DNA of 45,733 nt from an uncultured Lachnospiraceae bacterium (GTDB lineage: Bacteria > Bacillota > Clostridia > Lachnospirales > Lachnospiraceae): positions 1-45,733 of the forward strand of contig CAMXBD010000006.1 in the NCBI GenBank assembly GCA_947179245.1. Reading direction: 5' to 3'. Below are positions 16,548 to 24,042 of the stretch, piece after piece (positions within the stretch are counted from its first letter, which is position 1; every line of letters starts with the position of its first letter). The position numbers were made by a program, and so were the translations under genes. Below the pieces are notes generated by a model. That model was not told where the DNA came from. It did no database searches and worked only from the letters and a program-made list of their open reading frames with translations.

Positions 16548-16982
16548 ATGTCACTTATGACAGCGAAAGAGATTATGGAAATCATTCCTCATAGACAACC
16601 GTTTATGCTGATTGATACAATTGAGGAATTGGAAGAAGGGAAAAGAGTCGTAGCGAAAAAGTGCGTTTCCTATAACGAACCGTTTTTTGCGGGACATTTT
16701 CCACAAGAGCCGGTTATGCCCGGCGTTCTGATTATAGAAGCACTTGCACAGACTGGTGCGGTGGCGATATTAAGCCAGCCGGAGTTCAAAGGTAAGACAG
16801 CATATTTTGCGGCGATTAATAGTGCAAAGTTTAAAGGAAAAGTGGTGCCCGGTGATGTGCTGACGTTGGAGACAGAGATTATCAAGATTAAAGGGCCCAT
16901 CGGTGTGGGCGCGGCAAAGGCATATGTGGACGGTAAACTGGTGACACAGGCGGAGCTTACTTTTGCTATAGGTGAGGCATAA
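16548..16982 (+). CDS. fabZ: 3-hydroxyacyl-ACP dehydratase
   Basis: A 144-residue hotdog-fold dehydratase. It has the catalytic histidine region IPHRQPFMLID and the GHFPQEPVMPGVLIIEA helix with the active-site glutamate. Its length and glutamate mark it as FabZ rather than FabA. It removes water from 3-hydroxyacyl-ACP to give trans-2-enoyl-ACP. AAGGAGATAG precedes the ATG. The FabX-like gene follows after 65 bp. Confidence 0.95.
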   Translation: MSLMTAKEIMEIIPHRQPFMLIDTIEELEEGKRVVAKKCVSYNEPFFAGHFPQEPVMPGVLIIEALAQTGAVAILSQPEFKGKTAYFAAINSAKFKGKVVPGDVLTLETEIIKIKGPIGVGAAKAYVDGKLVTQAELTFAIGEA

Positions 16983-17047
16983 AAAGTGTGAGAAGATGCT
17001 GAGAAGTGATAGGAGTAACATCAGCATAAGTGTAAAGGGAGAAATGA

Positions 17048-18109
17048 ATGGTAAAAATAAAACCTCTCGTGATAGGAGATTTGATAGCAAAAGTGCCTCT
17101 GATACAGGGAGGCATGGGCGTAGGAGTGAGCCTGTCTTCTCTGGCAGGTGCGGTGGCAGCAGAAGGTGGGATTGGTGTGATATCTACGGCACAGATCGGT
17201 TATAGAGAGCCGGATTTTGATACCAATCCAATCGGTGCGAACCTGCGTGCCATTAAGACGGAGATTCATAAGGCACGTCAGATTGCTAAAAACGGCATTC
17301 TGGGTGTCAATATCATGGTTGCTACCAGAAAATATGAAGAGTATGTAAAAGCGGCTGTGGAGGCGGGAATCGATCTGATCATATCGGGCGCAGGTCTGCC
17401 TATGGATTTGCCTAAATTGGCAGGTGCGGCGAAAACGAAGCTGGCGCCTATTGTGTCCAGCGTCAAATCAGTACAGGTTATCATGCGCTATTGGTGGAAA
17501 AAATATAACAGACTGCCGGATGCCATAGTCGTCGAAGGACCGCTGGCGGGAGGACATTTAGGCTTCCACAAAGAACAGCTTGAAGACATCGACGGATTGC
17601 ATTATGACAGTGAAGTCCAAGCAATTATAGAGAAAGTTAATGAGACAGCAACGGAGCATGGAACGGATATTCCGATCATTATGGCGGGAGGAGTGTACAC
17701 CCGTGACGATATGGAACGCTATGCGGAAATGGGTGCATCGGGCGTACAGGTAGCGACCCGCTTTGTGACCACATATGAATGTGATGCGGATGATGCCTAC
17801 AAACAGGCATATATTGATGCAAAGAAAGAGGATATTGTCATCGTGCAGAGTCCGGTGGGAATGCCCGGAAGAGCCATACTCAATCCTTTTATGAAAAAGG
17901 CGAAAGAAGGACAGATTCCACACGGTAAATGTCATCTCTGTGTCAGCACATGTAATCCCGCAGAGACGCCATACTGTATTACAGATGCGTTGATTAATGC
18001 GGTGAAAGGTAAGATAGACGATGCACTGATATTTTGCGGTGCCAATGCCTATCGCGCTGAGAAACTGGAACATGTGAAAGATATTGTAGATGAGTTTCGC
18101 CCAGAGTGA
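17048..18109 (+). CDS. FabX-like NMO-family flavoenzyme with Cys cluster
   Basis: A 353-residue FMN enzyme of the nitronate monooxygenase superfamily, longer than FabK. The FMN motifs are VPLIQGGMGVGVS, SGAGLP, IIMAGGVYTRDD and GASGVQVATRF. The likely catalytic histidine is His170 in EGPLAGGHLGF. A four-cysteine cluster (Cys295, 298, 302 and 310; C-x2-C-x3-C-x7-C) sits near the C-terminus. These traits match FabX of Helicobacter pylori, an FMN and [4Fe-4S] enzyme that oxidises and isomerises acyl-ACP to start unsaturated fatty acids. Position between fabZ and fabH supports a fatty acid role. Databases usually label such genes nitronate monooxygenase. The start ATG has AAAGGGAGAA upstream. The FabX assignment is inference from motifs and context. 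Confidence 0.75.
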   Translation: MVKIKPLVIGDLIAKVPLIQGGMGVGVSLSSLAGAVAAEGGIGVISTAQIGYREPDFDTNPIGANLRAIKTEIHKARQIAKNGILGVNIMVATRKYEEYVKAAVEAGIDLIISGAGLPMDLPKLAGAAKTKLAPIVSSVKSVQVIMRYWWKKYNRLPDAIVVEGPLAGGHLGFHKEQLEDIDGLHYDSEVQAIIEKVNETATEHGTDIPIIMAGGVYTRDDMERYAEMGASGVQVATRFVTTYECDADDAYKQAYIDAKKEDIVIVQSPVGMPGRAILNPFMKKAKEGQIPHGKCHLCVSTCNPAETPYCITDALINAVKGKIDDALIFCGANAYRAEKLEHVKDIVDEFRPE

Positions 18110-18133
18110 GAAACAAGCAGAATGAGGGAAAAG

Positions 18134-19099
18134 ATGGGAACAAAAATCATAGGAACAGGAAGCTGTCTGCCTAAGACAGTAGTGACAAATGACGATCTGT
18201 CTAAGATCATGGATACTTCCGATGAGTGGATCAGTACCCGCACCGGAATTAAAGAGCGTCATTTAGTGAAAGAGGAGACAACAGCAGGCATGTCCACGGA
18301 AGCGGCAAAACGCGCCATGGAAAATGCAGGGGTGACGGCAGAAGAGATCGATCTGATCATTGTAGGTACAGTGTCCGCAGATCATGTGACACCAGCCTGC
18401 GCATGTGAAGTACAAGCCGGAATCGGAGCTGTAAATGCGGTTGCTTTTGATATCAATGCTGCATGTTCAGGATTTATGTTTGCGCTCAATATTGCACATG
18501 CATATTTGCAGATGGGCATGTATAAGACAGCATTAATTATAGGGGCAGAGACATTGTCTAAGCTTATGGACTGGAATGACAGAAGTACATGTGTACTCTT
18601 CGGAGATGGGGCAGGTGCGGCAGTAGTACGCGCAGATGACAGAGCCGGTCTTTTAGCTTTTGATCAAGGAACAGATGGCGTCAGAGGAAGTGTGCTCGCC
18701 TGTGTAAACCGTTCTAATAACAATCCTTTGGTTGAGACGCCAAAAGAACTGGAATATGTACATATGGACGGACAGGAAGTATATAAATTTGCCGTGACGG
18801 CGGTACCTGCATCACTTCATAAGACCATAGAGGCAGCAGGACTTACGGTGGAAGACATTGATTATTTCGCGCTTCATCAGGCAAATATCAGAATTCTGCA
18901 GTCTGTTGCGAAGCGGCTGAAGGTATCTGAGGATAAGTTCCCGATCAGTCTGGATCACTGTGGAAATATATCCGCAGCCAGCGTGCCGATTCTTCTGGAT
19001 GAGATGAACCGCAAGGGAATGCTGAAGCCGGGGATGAAGATTGCGCTGTCGGGCTTCGGCGGTGGACTTACATGGGCTTCGGCGGTGGTTGAGTGGTAA
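18134..19099 (+). CDS. fabH: 3-oxoacyl-ACP synthase III
   Basis: A 321-residue initiating condensing enzyme. The catalytic Cys111 is in INAACSGFMFAL, the histidine in FALHQANIRI and the asparagine in GNISAAS, the Cys-His-Asn triad of KAS III. The N-terminus GTGSCLPKTVVTNDDL and SDEWISTRTGI are typical. It condenses acetyl-CoA (or a branched starter) with malonyl-ACP. ATG 18134 is chosen over 18122 because GAGGG lies 5 bases before it. It is the last fatty acid gene here. Acetyl-CoA carboxylase genes do not follow, although they often do in related clusters. Confidence 0.95.
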   Translation: MGTKIIGTGSCLPKTVVTNDDLSKIMDTSDEWISTRTGIKERHLVKEETTAGMSTEAAKRAMENAGVTAEEIDLIIVGTVSADHVTPACACEVQAGIGAVNAVAFDINAACSGFMFALNIAHAYLQMGMYKTALIIGAETLSKLMDWNDRSTCVLFGDGAGAAVVRADDRAGLLAFDQGTDGVRGSVLACVNRSNNNPLVETPKELEYVHMDGQEVYKFAVTAVPASLHKTIEAAGLTVEDIDYFALHQANIRILQSVAKRLKVSEDKFPISLDHCGNISAASVPILLDEMNRKGMLKPGMKIALSGFGGGLTWASAVVEW

Positions 19100-19251
19100 G
19101 GGCATCATATACAGCGGCTTTCTGGAAGGATTTATAGAAGTAACCGCACCGGATATGAATAGTATAGAATTAAAAAGACATGAAATGATCAGAAAGCGGT
19201 ATAATAACGGGTATTATTTCATAACATGATAGTAAGAAAATTTAGGATTGC

Positions 19252-19297
19252 AAGCCATCGGTAAAATAAATGTATCAATTATTTTCGGTGGCTTTTT
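19252..19297 (+). terminator. Hairpin before spmA, likely terminator of the fab unit
   Basis: AAGCCATCG (19252-19260) pairs with CGGTGGCTT (19286-19294). Inside it, AAAATAA (19263-19269) pairs with TTATTTT (19279-19285) around a 9-base loop, and a short T run ends the structure. It ends 8 bases before the probable spmA ATG, so it may also attenuate spmA. The 170 bp between fabH and spmA otherwise hold only a TATAAT at 19200 with no good -35. Confidence 0.6.
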
Positions 19298-19305
19298 GTG
19301 TGTCT

Positions 19306-19941
19306 ATGTTAAATTATATTTGGGCGGGTATGATATTGGTCGGTGTCATATATGGAGCGATAAGCGGAAGGATGGCAGATATTACAAATGCCGCATTAGA
19401 TTCCGCAGGGGATGCGGTGTCTTTGTGCATTACCATGATCGGAGTGATGGCGCTGTGGGTTGGACTGATGGAAATTGCGCAGAAGTCCGGATTGATTGCA
19501 AAATTGACTAGAGGAATACAGCCGTTTATTAACTTTTTGTTTCCTAGAATTCCTGCTGGACACCCTGCGCGGGAATATATTTCTACCAATTTGATTGCTA
19601 ATGTGCTGGGACTTGGCTGGGCGTGCACGCCGGCGGGGCTGAAGGCGATGGAGGCGCTGGCGAAGCTGGAGGAGGAGCGGGGGAATCCGACTTACCTTGG
19701 CGATGGCAAAAGCGCAGGCGGAAAGCGGGAGCGCGTTGCCAGTAATGAGATGTGCACGTTTTTGATTCTGAATATTTCTTCTTTGCAACTGATACCTGTC
19801 AATATGATTGCATACAGGAGCCAGTACGGGAGTGTGAACCCGGCGGGGATTATCGCACCGGCGATTGTGGCAACGTTTATCAGTACATTGGTGGCGGTGG
19901 TGTATTGCAAGGGAAAGGATAGTAGGAAGCGGAGAGTGTGA
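19306..19941 (+). CDS. spmA: Spore maturation protein A
   Basis: A 211-residue membrane protein of the nucleoside-recognition (Gate) family, matching SpmA. It starts MLNYIWAGMILVGVIYG and keeps LFPRIPAGHPA, STNLIANVLGLGWACTPAGLKAMEAL and the C-terminal NPAGIIAPAIVATFISTLVAV. SpmA acts with SpmB in dehydrating the spore core in Bacillus. Here spmB does not follow. The last third of the gene (from 19636) is repeated at 22769-23063. The start is uncertain: ATG 19306 fits the family, but GGTGG is better spaced for an in-frame GTG at 19300. A terminator overlaps the stop codon. Confidence 0.85.
   Translation: MLNYIWAGMILVGVIYGAISGRMADITNAALDSAGDAVSLCITMIGVMALWVGLMEIAQKSGLIAKLTRGIQPFINFLFPRIPAGHPAREYISTNLIANVLGLGWACTPAGLKAMEALAKLEEERGNPTYLGDGKSAGGKRERVASNEMCTFLILNISSLQLIPVNMIAYRSQYGSVNPAGIIAPAIVATFISTLVAVVYCKGKDSRKRRV
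19636..19930 (+). repeat. Left copy of the spmA 3' direct repeat
   Basis: This 295-bp stretch, the 3' end of spmA, recurs at 22769-23063 with a constant offset of 3133 bp and roughly 93% identity (about 20 differences by eye). Bases 19642-19689 are identical to 22775-22822 (48 bp). Most differences beyond that are at synonymous positions, so the copies diverged as coding sequence. The two copies flank an AT-rich two-gene insert. Confidence 0.92.
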
Positions 19942-19955
19942 GGGCTCTCCGTTTT
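19930..19955 (+). terminator. Terminator overlapping the spmA stop
   Basis: CGGAGAG, an 8-base loop containing the TGA stop, CTCTCCG and TTTT. It closes the spmA transcript, so nothing downstream (such as spmB) would be co-transcribed. Confidence 0.75.
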
Positions 19956-19973
19956 ATATATCTGCAAATGCCA

Positions 19974-20002
19974 TTGACAATATATAATAAACAAACTAGA
20001 AT
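19974..20002 (+). promoter_or_regulatory. Promoter of the recombinase-like gene
   Basis: TTGACA (19974-19979), a 17-bp spacer and TAGAAT (19997-20002): near-consensus, 55 bp before the ATG of the recombinase-like gene. It gives the insert its own transcription start. Confidence 0.7.
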
Positions 20003-20057
20003 GAAATTGATGGTTCAACTCTTTTTTCACTATAATATTTTGCCGGGTGGAACAAAA

Positions 20058-21083
20058 ATGGGTGTAATAGAAAAATTCAAAAATGAATTTTTTGAAGAAC
20101 ATAAAAATCTACTTAGCAAAAATCATGTTTATCGAAATCATATCAATAAATTTGTTAGGTATTTAAACCTGCCAGATGTACAATTATCAAACGCGCCTGC
20201 CAAAATCAATATAAATATAGTTGAGGAATGTATCAGATATTATCATAATGAAGGCGAACTCAATTCCAGATCAACCATAGAGTCGCATCTTGAGTCGGTT
20301 AAAAGCTTCTACGACTACTTAAGTGAGACTGGTAAAACAACGGATATTTTTTCGGATTACAATTACAGTAAATTTAAGGATGAAATCGTTGAGAAATATA
20401 GCTTGTTGGAACCTGTAGAGAGAGGAAGCTATAAATGTGAAGATATCAAAACTATTTTAATTGAACTGGATAAAGCTATTGATAATTTTCAGAATGAAAC
20501 TGCTGGAATCAGAGAAGAAGAAAGATATCTTCAAAGAATAATCTTAAGACTGTTTATTAAGATGACATTAATTGCGCCAGCCAAAAGAAGTGTGATTACA
20601 AGTATAAAAAAATCAGATATCACAAAAGATTATAAAAAATTAATAATAAATGGTATAGATGTCAATATACCTTGTGGTTTGTCAAGGGATTTATGTGCGG
20701 CATTAAAATATGCAGAATCTAAAAACAAAGAACCCATTAAGGAAGAGGATAATTTTTTTGAGTATTTATATAAATATAAAGGGAAATTTCGGGTAGAGAG
20801 TCTTAATACATGGCTTTATAATGCAGCACAGGACTTTGGGGTAATGGAGGAGGAGTGCAAAAATAAAAAGACATTGGCTGTAGAGCCGATTAAAAATATG
20901 GTAATTCAAATGATGGTTGATAATATGATTAATCCTGTATTTATATCAAAAATAGCGGGGCTTACACTTACTATGATTGAAGCGACATATTATCCCAAAG
21001 ATTGGAATGCTAAACACGAGGAAGATATCAATAAGTGCATTAATAAAAGTATTGCACAAAATGATTATTACTGTTATGTATAG
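20058..21083 (+). CDS. Degenerate tyrosine recombinase-like protein
   Basis: A 341-residue protein with the plan of a phage-type integrase: an N-terminal helical core-binding-like part (about 1-125) and a catalytic-like part. Aligning by eye, Lys176-Arg177 sit where the first catalytic Arg is expected (before SDIT). Lys279-Asn280 replace the Arg-x-x-His box residues, Leu302 replaces the third-box His in AGLT, and Tyr311/Tyr312 align with the nucleophile tyrosine. It may be a divergent or inactive recombinase. The sequence is far more AT-rich and Lys/Asn/Ile-rich than its neighbours, a sign of transfer. ATG 20058 is chosen for GGGTGG 8 bases upstream; the frame is open further back through the promoter. 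The nuclease gene follows after 32 bp. Confidence 0.55.
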   Translation: MGVIEKFKNEFFEEHKNLLSKNHVYRNHINKFVRYLNLPDVQLSNAPAKININIVEECIRYYHNEGELNSRSTIESHLESVKSFYDYLSETGKTTDIFSDYNYSKFKDEIVEKYSLLEPVERGSYKCEDIKTILIELDKAIDNFQNETAGIREEERYLQRIILRLFIKMTLIAPAKRSVITSIKKSDITKDYKKLIINGIDVNIPCGLSRDLCAALKYAESKNKEPIKEEDNFFEYLYKYKGKFRVESLNTWLYNAAQDFGVMEEECKNKKTLAVEPIKNMVIQMMVDNMINPVFISKIAGLTLTMIEATYYPKDWNAKHEEDINKCINKSIAQNDYYCYV

Positions 21084-21115
21084 AATGCATTTTAAGCAGC
21101 AGGGAGTGTATAAGT

Positions 21116-22714
21116 ATGGGAATATATTTAAATCCAGGAAATGAACAGTTTGAGGTTTCTGTTAATTCTGAACTATATGTGGATAAGACGGAATTGATTA
21201 AATATACGAATAGCCGTATCGGAAAAGACAGACCGTTGATCTGTTCCAGCAGGCCAAGAAGGTTTGGAAAAACAATGGCGGTAACCATGTTGGCAGCGTA
21301 TTACAGTAAAGGATGTCATTCTGAAAAGCTGTTTGCAGGACTTAAAATAAGTCAGAATGAATTTTTCAAAGTGCATTTAAATAAGTATAATGTTATCTTT
21401 TTGGATATCCAGTGGATGTATGGAAATGCGCTTGAGGAAATGAAGAGAGATTCAACGCTTAAAGTAGTGAGCTATATTCAGGAACAGGTGATAGCCGAGT
21501 TAAGAGAGGAATACTCCGAATATGTCCAAGACGATGACATTTCATTGCCTTCGGTATTAGCAAAAATCAATGTTATGACAAAAAATCAGTTTATCATTAT
21601 TATTGATGAATGGGACTGTCTGTTCCGGGAGGACAAAAATAACGAAAATCTTCAGAAAGAATATATCAATCTTTTAAGAGGGCTGTTTAAAGGTGCGCCG
21701 TCGGGAGCTTTTTTAAAGCTTGCTTATATTACAGGAATTTTACCAATTAAGAAATACGGCACACAGTCAGCTTTAAATAATTTTCGAGAGCATACAATGG
21801 TCAGTCCAAGACAAATGGCAGAGTATGTCGGATTTACAGAGACAGAGGTAAGGACGATTTGCAAAGAACATGACATGCCATTTAAAGAGATGCAAAGATG
21901 GTATGACGGATATTATTTTGCAAAGATAGGACATATTTATAGCCCTAATTCTGTAATTGAAGCTGTAGATAGCAGGGAATTCGGGAATTATTGGTCTGGA
22001 ACAGAGACGTATGAGTCTTTGATGACATATATTGCAATGGATTTTGATGGATTAAGGCAATTGATTATAGACATGCTGGGAGACCAGGGATGTAGTATTG
22101 ACGTGGAATCATTTCAAAACGATATTACTTCATTTAAGTCTGCAGATGATGTTATTACCTTGCTAATTCATATGGGATATCTGGCTTATGATAGTAAAAT
22201 AAAAAAAGCTTTTATTCCAAATGATGAGGTGAGGAGTGTTTTTCTGCGAGCAATTAGAAATGATGGGTGGGAAGAAGTAATAAAGGCGGTTGACGCATCG
22301 GAAGCTTTACTTAAGGCAACTTTGGAGATGAACGAAAAGGCTGTGGCACAGATGATACAAGAAGTCCATATGCAAAGTTCATCTAGTCTGATATATAACA
22401 ATGAAATTTCTTTGAGCAGTGTGATTGCGTTGGCATATTATAGTGCATGCAGAGATTATACTCTTGTAAGAGAACTGCCGACAGGAAATGGATTTGCTGA
22501 TATGGTTTTCCTTCCTAAACGTACATCTTTAAATCCGGCATTGATTGTGGAACTAAAATGGGATAAAACTGCAGAAGGAGCAATCAGTCAGATTAAAAGT
22601 AAAGGATATGCGTCAACCCTTAAAGAGTATAAAGGAAATATTTTGCTTGTCGGAATCAATTATGAGAAGAAAAGCAGAAAACATCAATGCAGGATAGAAA
22701 AATTTGAAATGTAA
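21116..22714 (+). CDS. AAA-ATPase-like protein with PD-(D/E)XK nuclease domain
   Basis: A 532-residue protein of the AAA-ATPase-like plus PDDEXK_9 (formerly DUF1703) family, common in multiple copies in gut Clostridia and Bacteroidetes. The N-terminus YLNPGNEQFEVSVNSE and YVDKTELI lead to a P-loop-like SSRPRRFGKT (residues 44-53). A Walker B IIIIDEWD lies near residue 165. The C-terminal nuclease core is GFADMVFLP with Asp462 and IVELKW with Glu479 and Lys481. It probably binds ATP and cuts nucleic acid, but the physiological role of the family is unknown. GGGAG precedes the ATG. It is the second gene of the insert between the two spmA copies. Confidence 0.85.
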   Translation: MGIYLNPGNEQFEVSVNSELYVDKTELIKYTNSRIGKDRPLICSSRPRRFGKTMAVTMLAAYYSKGCHSEKLFAGLKISQNEFFKVHLNKYNVIFLDIQWMYGNALEEMKRDSTLKVVSYIQEQVIAELREEYSEYVQDDDISLPSVLAKINVMTKNQFIIIIDEWDCLFREDKNNENLQKEYINLLRGLFKGAPSGAFLKLAYITGILPIKKYGTQSALNNFREHTMVSPRQMAEYVGFTETEVRTICKEHDMPFKEMQRWYDGYYFAKIGHIYSPNSVIEAVDSREFGNYWSGTETYESLMTYIAMDFDGLRQLIIDMLGDQGCSIDVESFQNDITSFKSADDVITLLIHMGYLAYDSKIKKAFIPNDEVRSVFLRAIRNDGWEEVIKAVDASEALLKATLEMNEKAVAQMIQEVHMQSSSSLIYNNEISLSSVIALAYYSACRDYTLVRELPTGNGFADMVFLPKRTSLNPALIVELKWDKTAEGAISQIKSKGYASTLKEYKGNILLVGINYEKKSRKHQCRIEKFEM

Positions 22715-22746
22715 TTTTAGCAGTATCAAAATTTATTAATAAGTTC

Positions 22747-22764
22747 GTGTCATTAACTTGACAC
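22747..22764. repeat. Inverted repeat at the edge of the insert
   Basis: GTGTCA-TTAACT-TGACAC, a perfect 6-bp inverted repeat ending 4 bp before the second spmA copy. A related but imperfect sequence (AGTTTGTGTCACTGACCTG) occurs at 24133-24151. The pair could be worn ends of an insertion sequence or recombinase arm sites. This is inference from similarity alone. Confidence 0.4.
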
Positions 22765-22768
22765 AAGT

Positions 22769-23063
22769 GGGCTTAAGGCGATGGAGGCGCTGGCGAAGCT
22801 GGAGGAGGAGCGGGGGAATCCGGCTTACCTTGGCGATGGCAAAAGCGCAGGCGGAAAGCGGGAGCGGGTTGCCAGTAATGAAATGTGCACGTTTTTGATT
22901 CTGAATATTTCTTCATTACAACTGATACCTGTCAATATGATTGTTTACCGGAGTCAGTACGGCAGCGTGAACCCGGCGGGGATTATCGCGCCGGCGATTG
23001 TGGCAACGTTTATTAGTACGCTGGTGGCGGTGCTGTACTGTAAAATGAAAGATAGAAGGCGGA
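22769..23063 (+). repeat. Right copy of the spmA 3' direct repeat
   Basis: Matches 19636-19930. Homology begins abruptly at 22769 (first mismatch-free run 22775-22822), with unrelated sequence before it. This is the expected shape of an attachment-site junction in which the target gene's 3' end is left behind. Confidence 0.92.
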
Positions 23064-23080
23064 GGTATACGAGTACGTAA
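22769..23080 (+). pseudogene. spmA 3' fragment (duplicate)
   Basis: A truncated spmA: its frame corresponds to the last 98 or so residues of SpmA, starting at KAMEALAKLEEERGNP and keeping the NPAGIIAPAIVATFISTLVAV segment. The extreme C-terminus differs from the full gene (KDRRRRYTST against KDSRKRRV). There is no ribosome site before the internal ATG at 22781, and the N-terminal membrane segments are missing, so it is unlikely to be functional. It could be the original 3' end displaced by the insert, or DNA brought in with it. Confidence 0.85.
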
Positions 23081-23120
23081 TGAAATTAGCATCATAAGCT
23101 ATATATATCCGATTTAAACA

Positions 23121-23153
23121 GGTTGTAACAGGCTATTACAGCCCGCTGCAACC
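23121..23153 (-). terminator. Possible terminator of the hemerythrin gene
   Basis: GGTTG and CAACC arms enclose GGCT-ATTAC-AGCC, with a 5x5 internal loop between. Read on the minus strand it follows the hemerythrin stop by 8 bases and is trailed by TGTTTAAAT. The stem is interrupted and the T run is weak. Confidence 0.35.
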
Positions 23154-23160
23154 CGACAGT

Positions 23161-24042
23161 CTATTCTGCTTTAACGCAAAAGGCAAAATAACCGTGCATA
23201 GTATTAAGCAGTAAACTGTAATCAAAAATCTCCCTATAAAATATTTTTCTAAACTGTTCTACCGCTATTATATGGCTGTTCTCCAATTGATATTGTGAGG
23301 ACAGGTCGCAATATATGCCAAGCTGTTCCGCGATCCGCAATGAAAGCTCTCTGCCGGCATTCATTACCAGCTTATCCATTTTTGTCAGCGGCATACCCAG
23401 CATAGCGCTAACAGCTCTCAATACCAGACTATTTTCCAGAACCATAAATATTTGTACCCTTTTTTTGATCGCTGAGCGATATGTTAAACGGATGATCAGG
23501 CTGGTTCCGAAATCTTCTCCACTGTAATGTTCGCTCACAATTTCTGTCTGTAATCTGAAAATTTCCTGTATGGTGACAGTCAGAGCATTTTCCAAGGCAT
23601 CCATATCGGCACCGGCGTTATCTGTTTTCCATCTATTTGAAATCTTACCTGTAATGGCGCGGTCTTCAATTAGAATGTGGGCAGTAAGCCATCCAAGGCA
23701 GATGCCGAGGAAATGCTGGATAGATTCCTGCGAATAGTTTGACTCCATAAGTTCTTTTTCCAGTGCCGGAAGTGTTTTAAACCGCATGTCGTCATGCAGG
23801 CGCTTGTGTATCTCATAATCTTTATAACCGATAGACTGCATATAGGCTTCTTCATCGGCAAAATGTTCTATAGCATAGTTTTTAAAGTATTTGATGCCCT
23901 CGGCACATGCCCACTGCCCGTTATTTTCATCTCTGCTCAGATGGACGAGCCTGCGTACGATTGAAAAGAGCTTCCGGTGTGCATTGTCGATGGAATCAAT
24001 TCCGATGTTAAATTGTTTGTTCCATTCGGCTTCTTTAGACAT
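23161..24042 (-). CDS. Bacteriohemerythrin with C-terminal CheX-like domain
   Basis: A 293-residue two-domain protein. Residues 1-130 are a bacteriohemerythrin with all seven di-iron ligands in place: His22, His60, Glu64, His79, His83, His122 and Asp127. This domain binds O2 reversibly through a di-iron centre. The C-terminal part (about 165-293) resembles the CheX/CheC-type phosphatase fold (NAGRELSLRIAEQLG is a possible motif helix), which would link oxygen sensing to chemotaxis or other phospho-signalling. The second assignment is weaker. No signal or membrane segment is visible. GAGGAG lies before the ATG. It is transcribed alone on the minus strand next to the duplicated spmA fragment. 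Confidence 0.75.
   Translation of the reverse strand: MSKEAEWNKQFNIGIDSIDNAHRKLFSIVRRLVHLSRDENNGQWACAEGIKYFKNYAIEHFADEEAYMQSIGYKDYEIHKRLHDDMRFKTLPALEKELMESNYSQESIQHFLGICLGWLTAHILIEDRAITGKISNRWKTDNAGADMDALENALTVTIQEIFRLQTEIVSEHYSGEDFGTSLIIRLTYRSAIKKRVQIFMVLENSLVLRAVSAMLGMPLTKMDKLVMNAGRELSLRIAEQLGIYCDLSSQYQLENSHIIAVEQFRKIFYREIFDYSLLLNTMHGYFAFCVKAE

Noticed and set aside
17558-18262. A 234-codon open frame on the minus strand across the FabX-like gene and the fabH start
   Set aside because: It lies fully opposite two genes with clear catalytic motifs, has unlikely residue composition (many His, Cys and Tyr), and no ribosome site.
22781-23080. Treating the 99-codon frame as an independent small membrane gene
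   Set aside because: It is a near-identical copy of the spmA 3' end, lacks a ribosome site, and lacks the first half of the fold.
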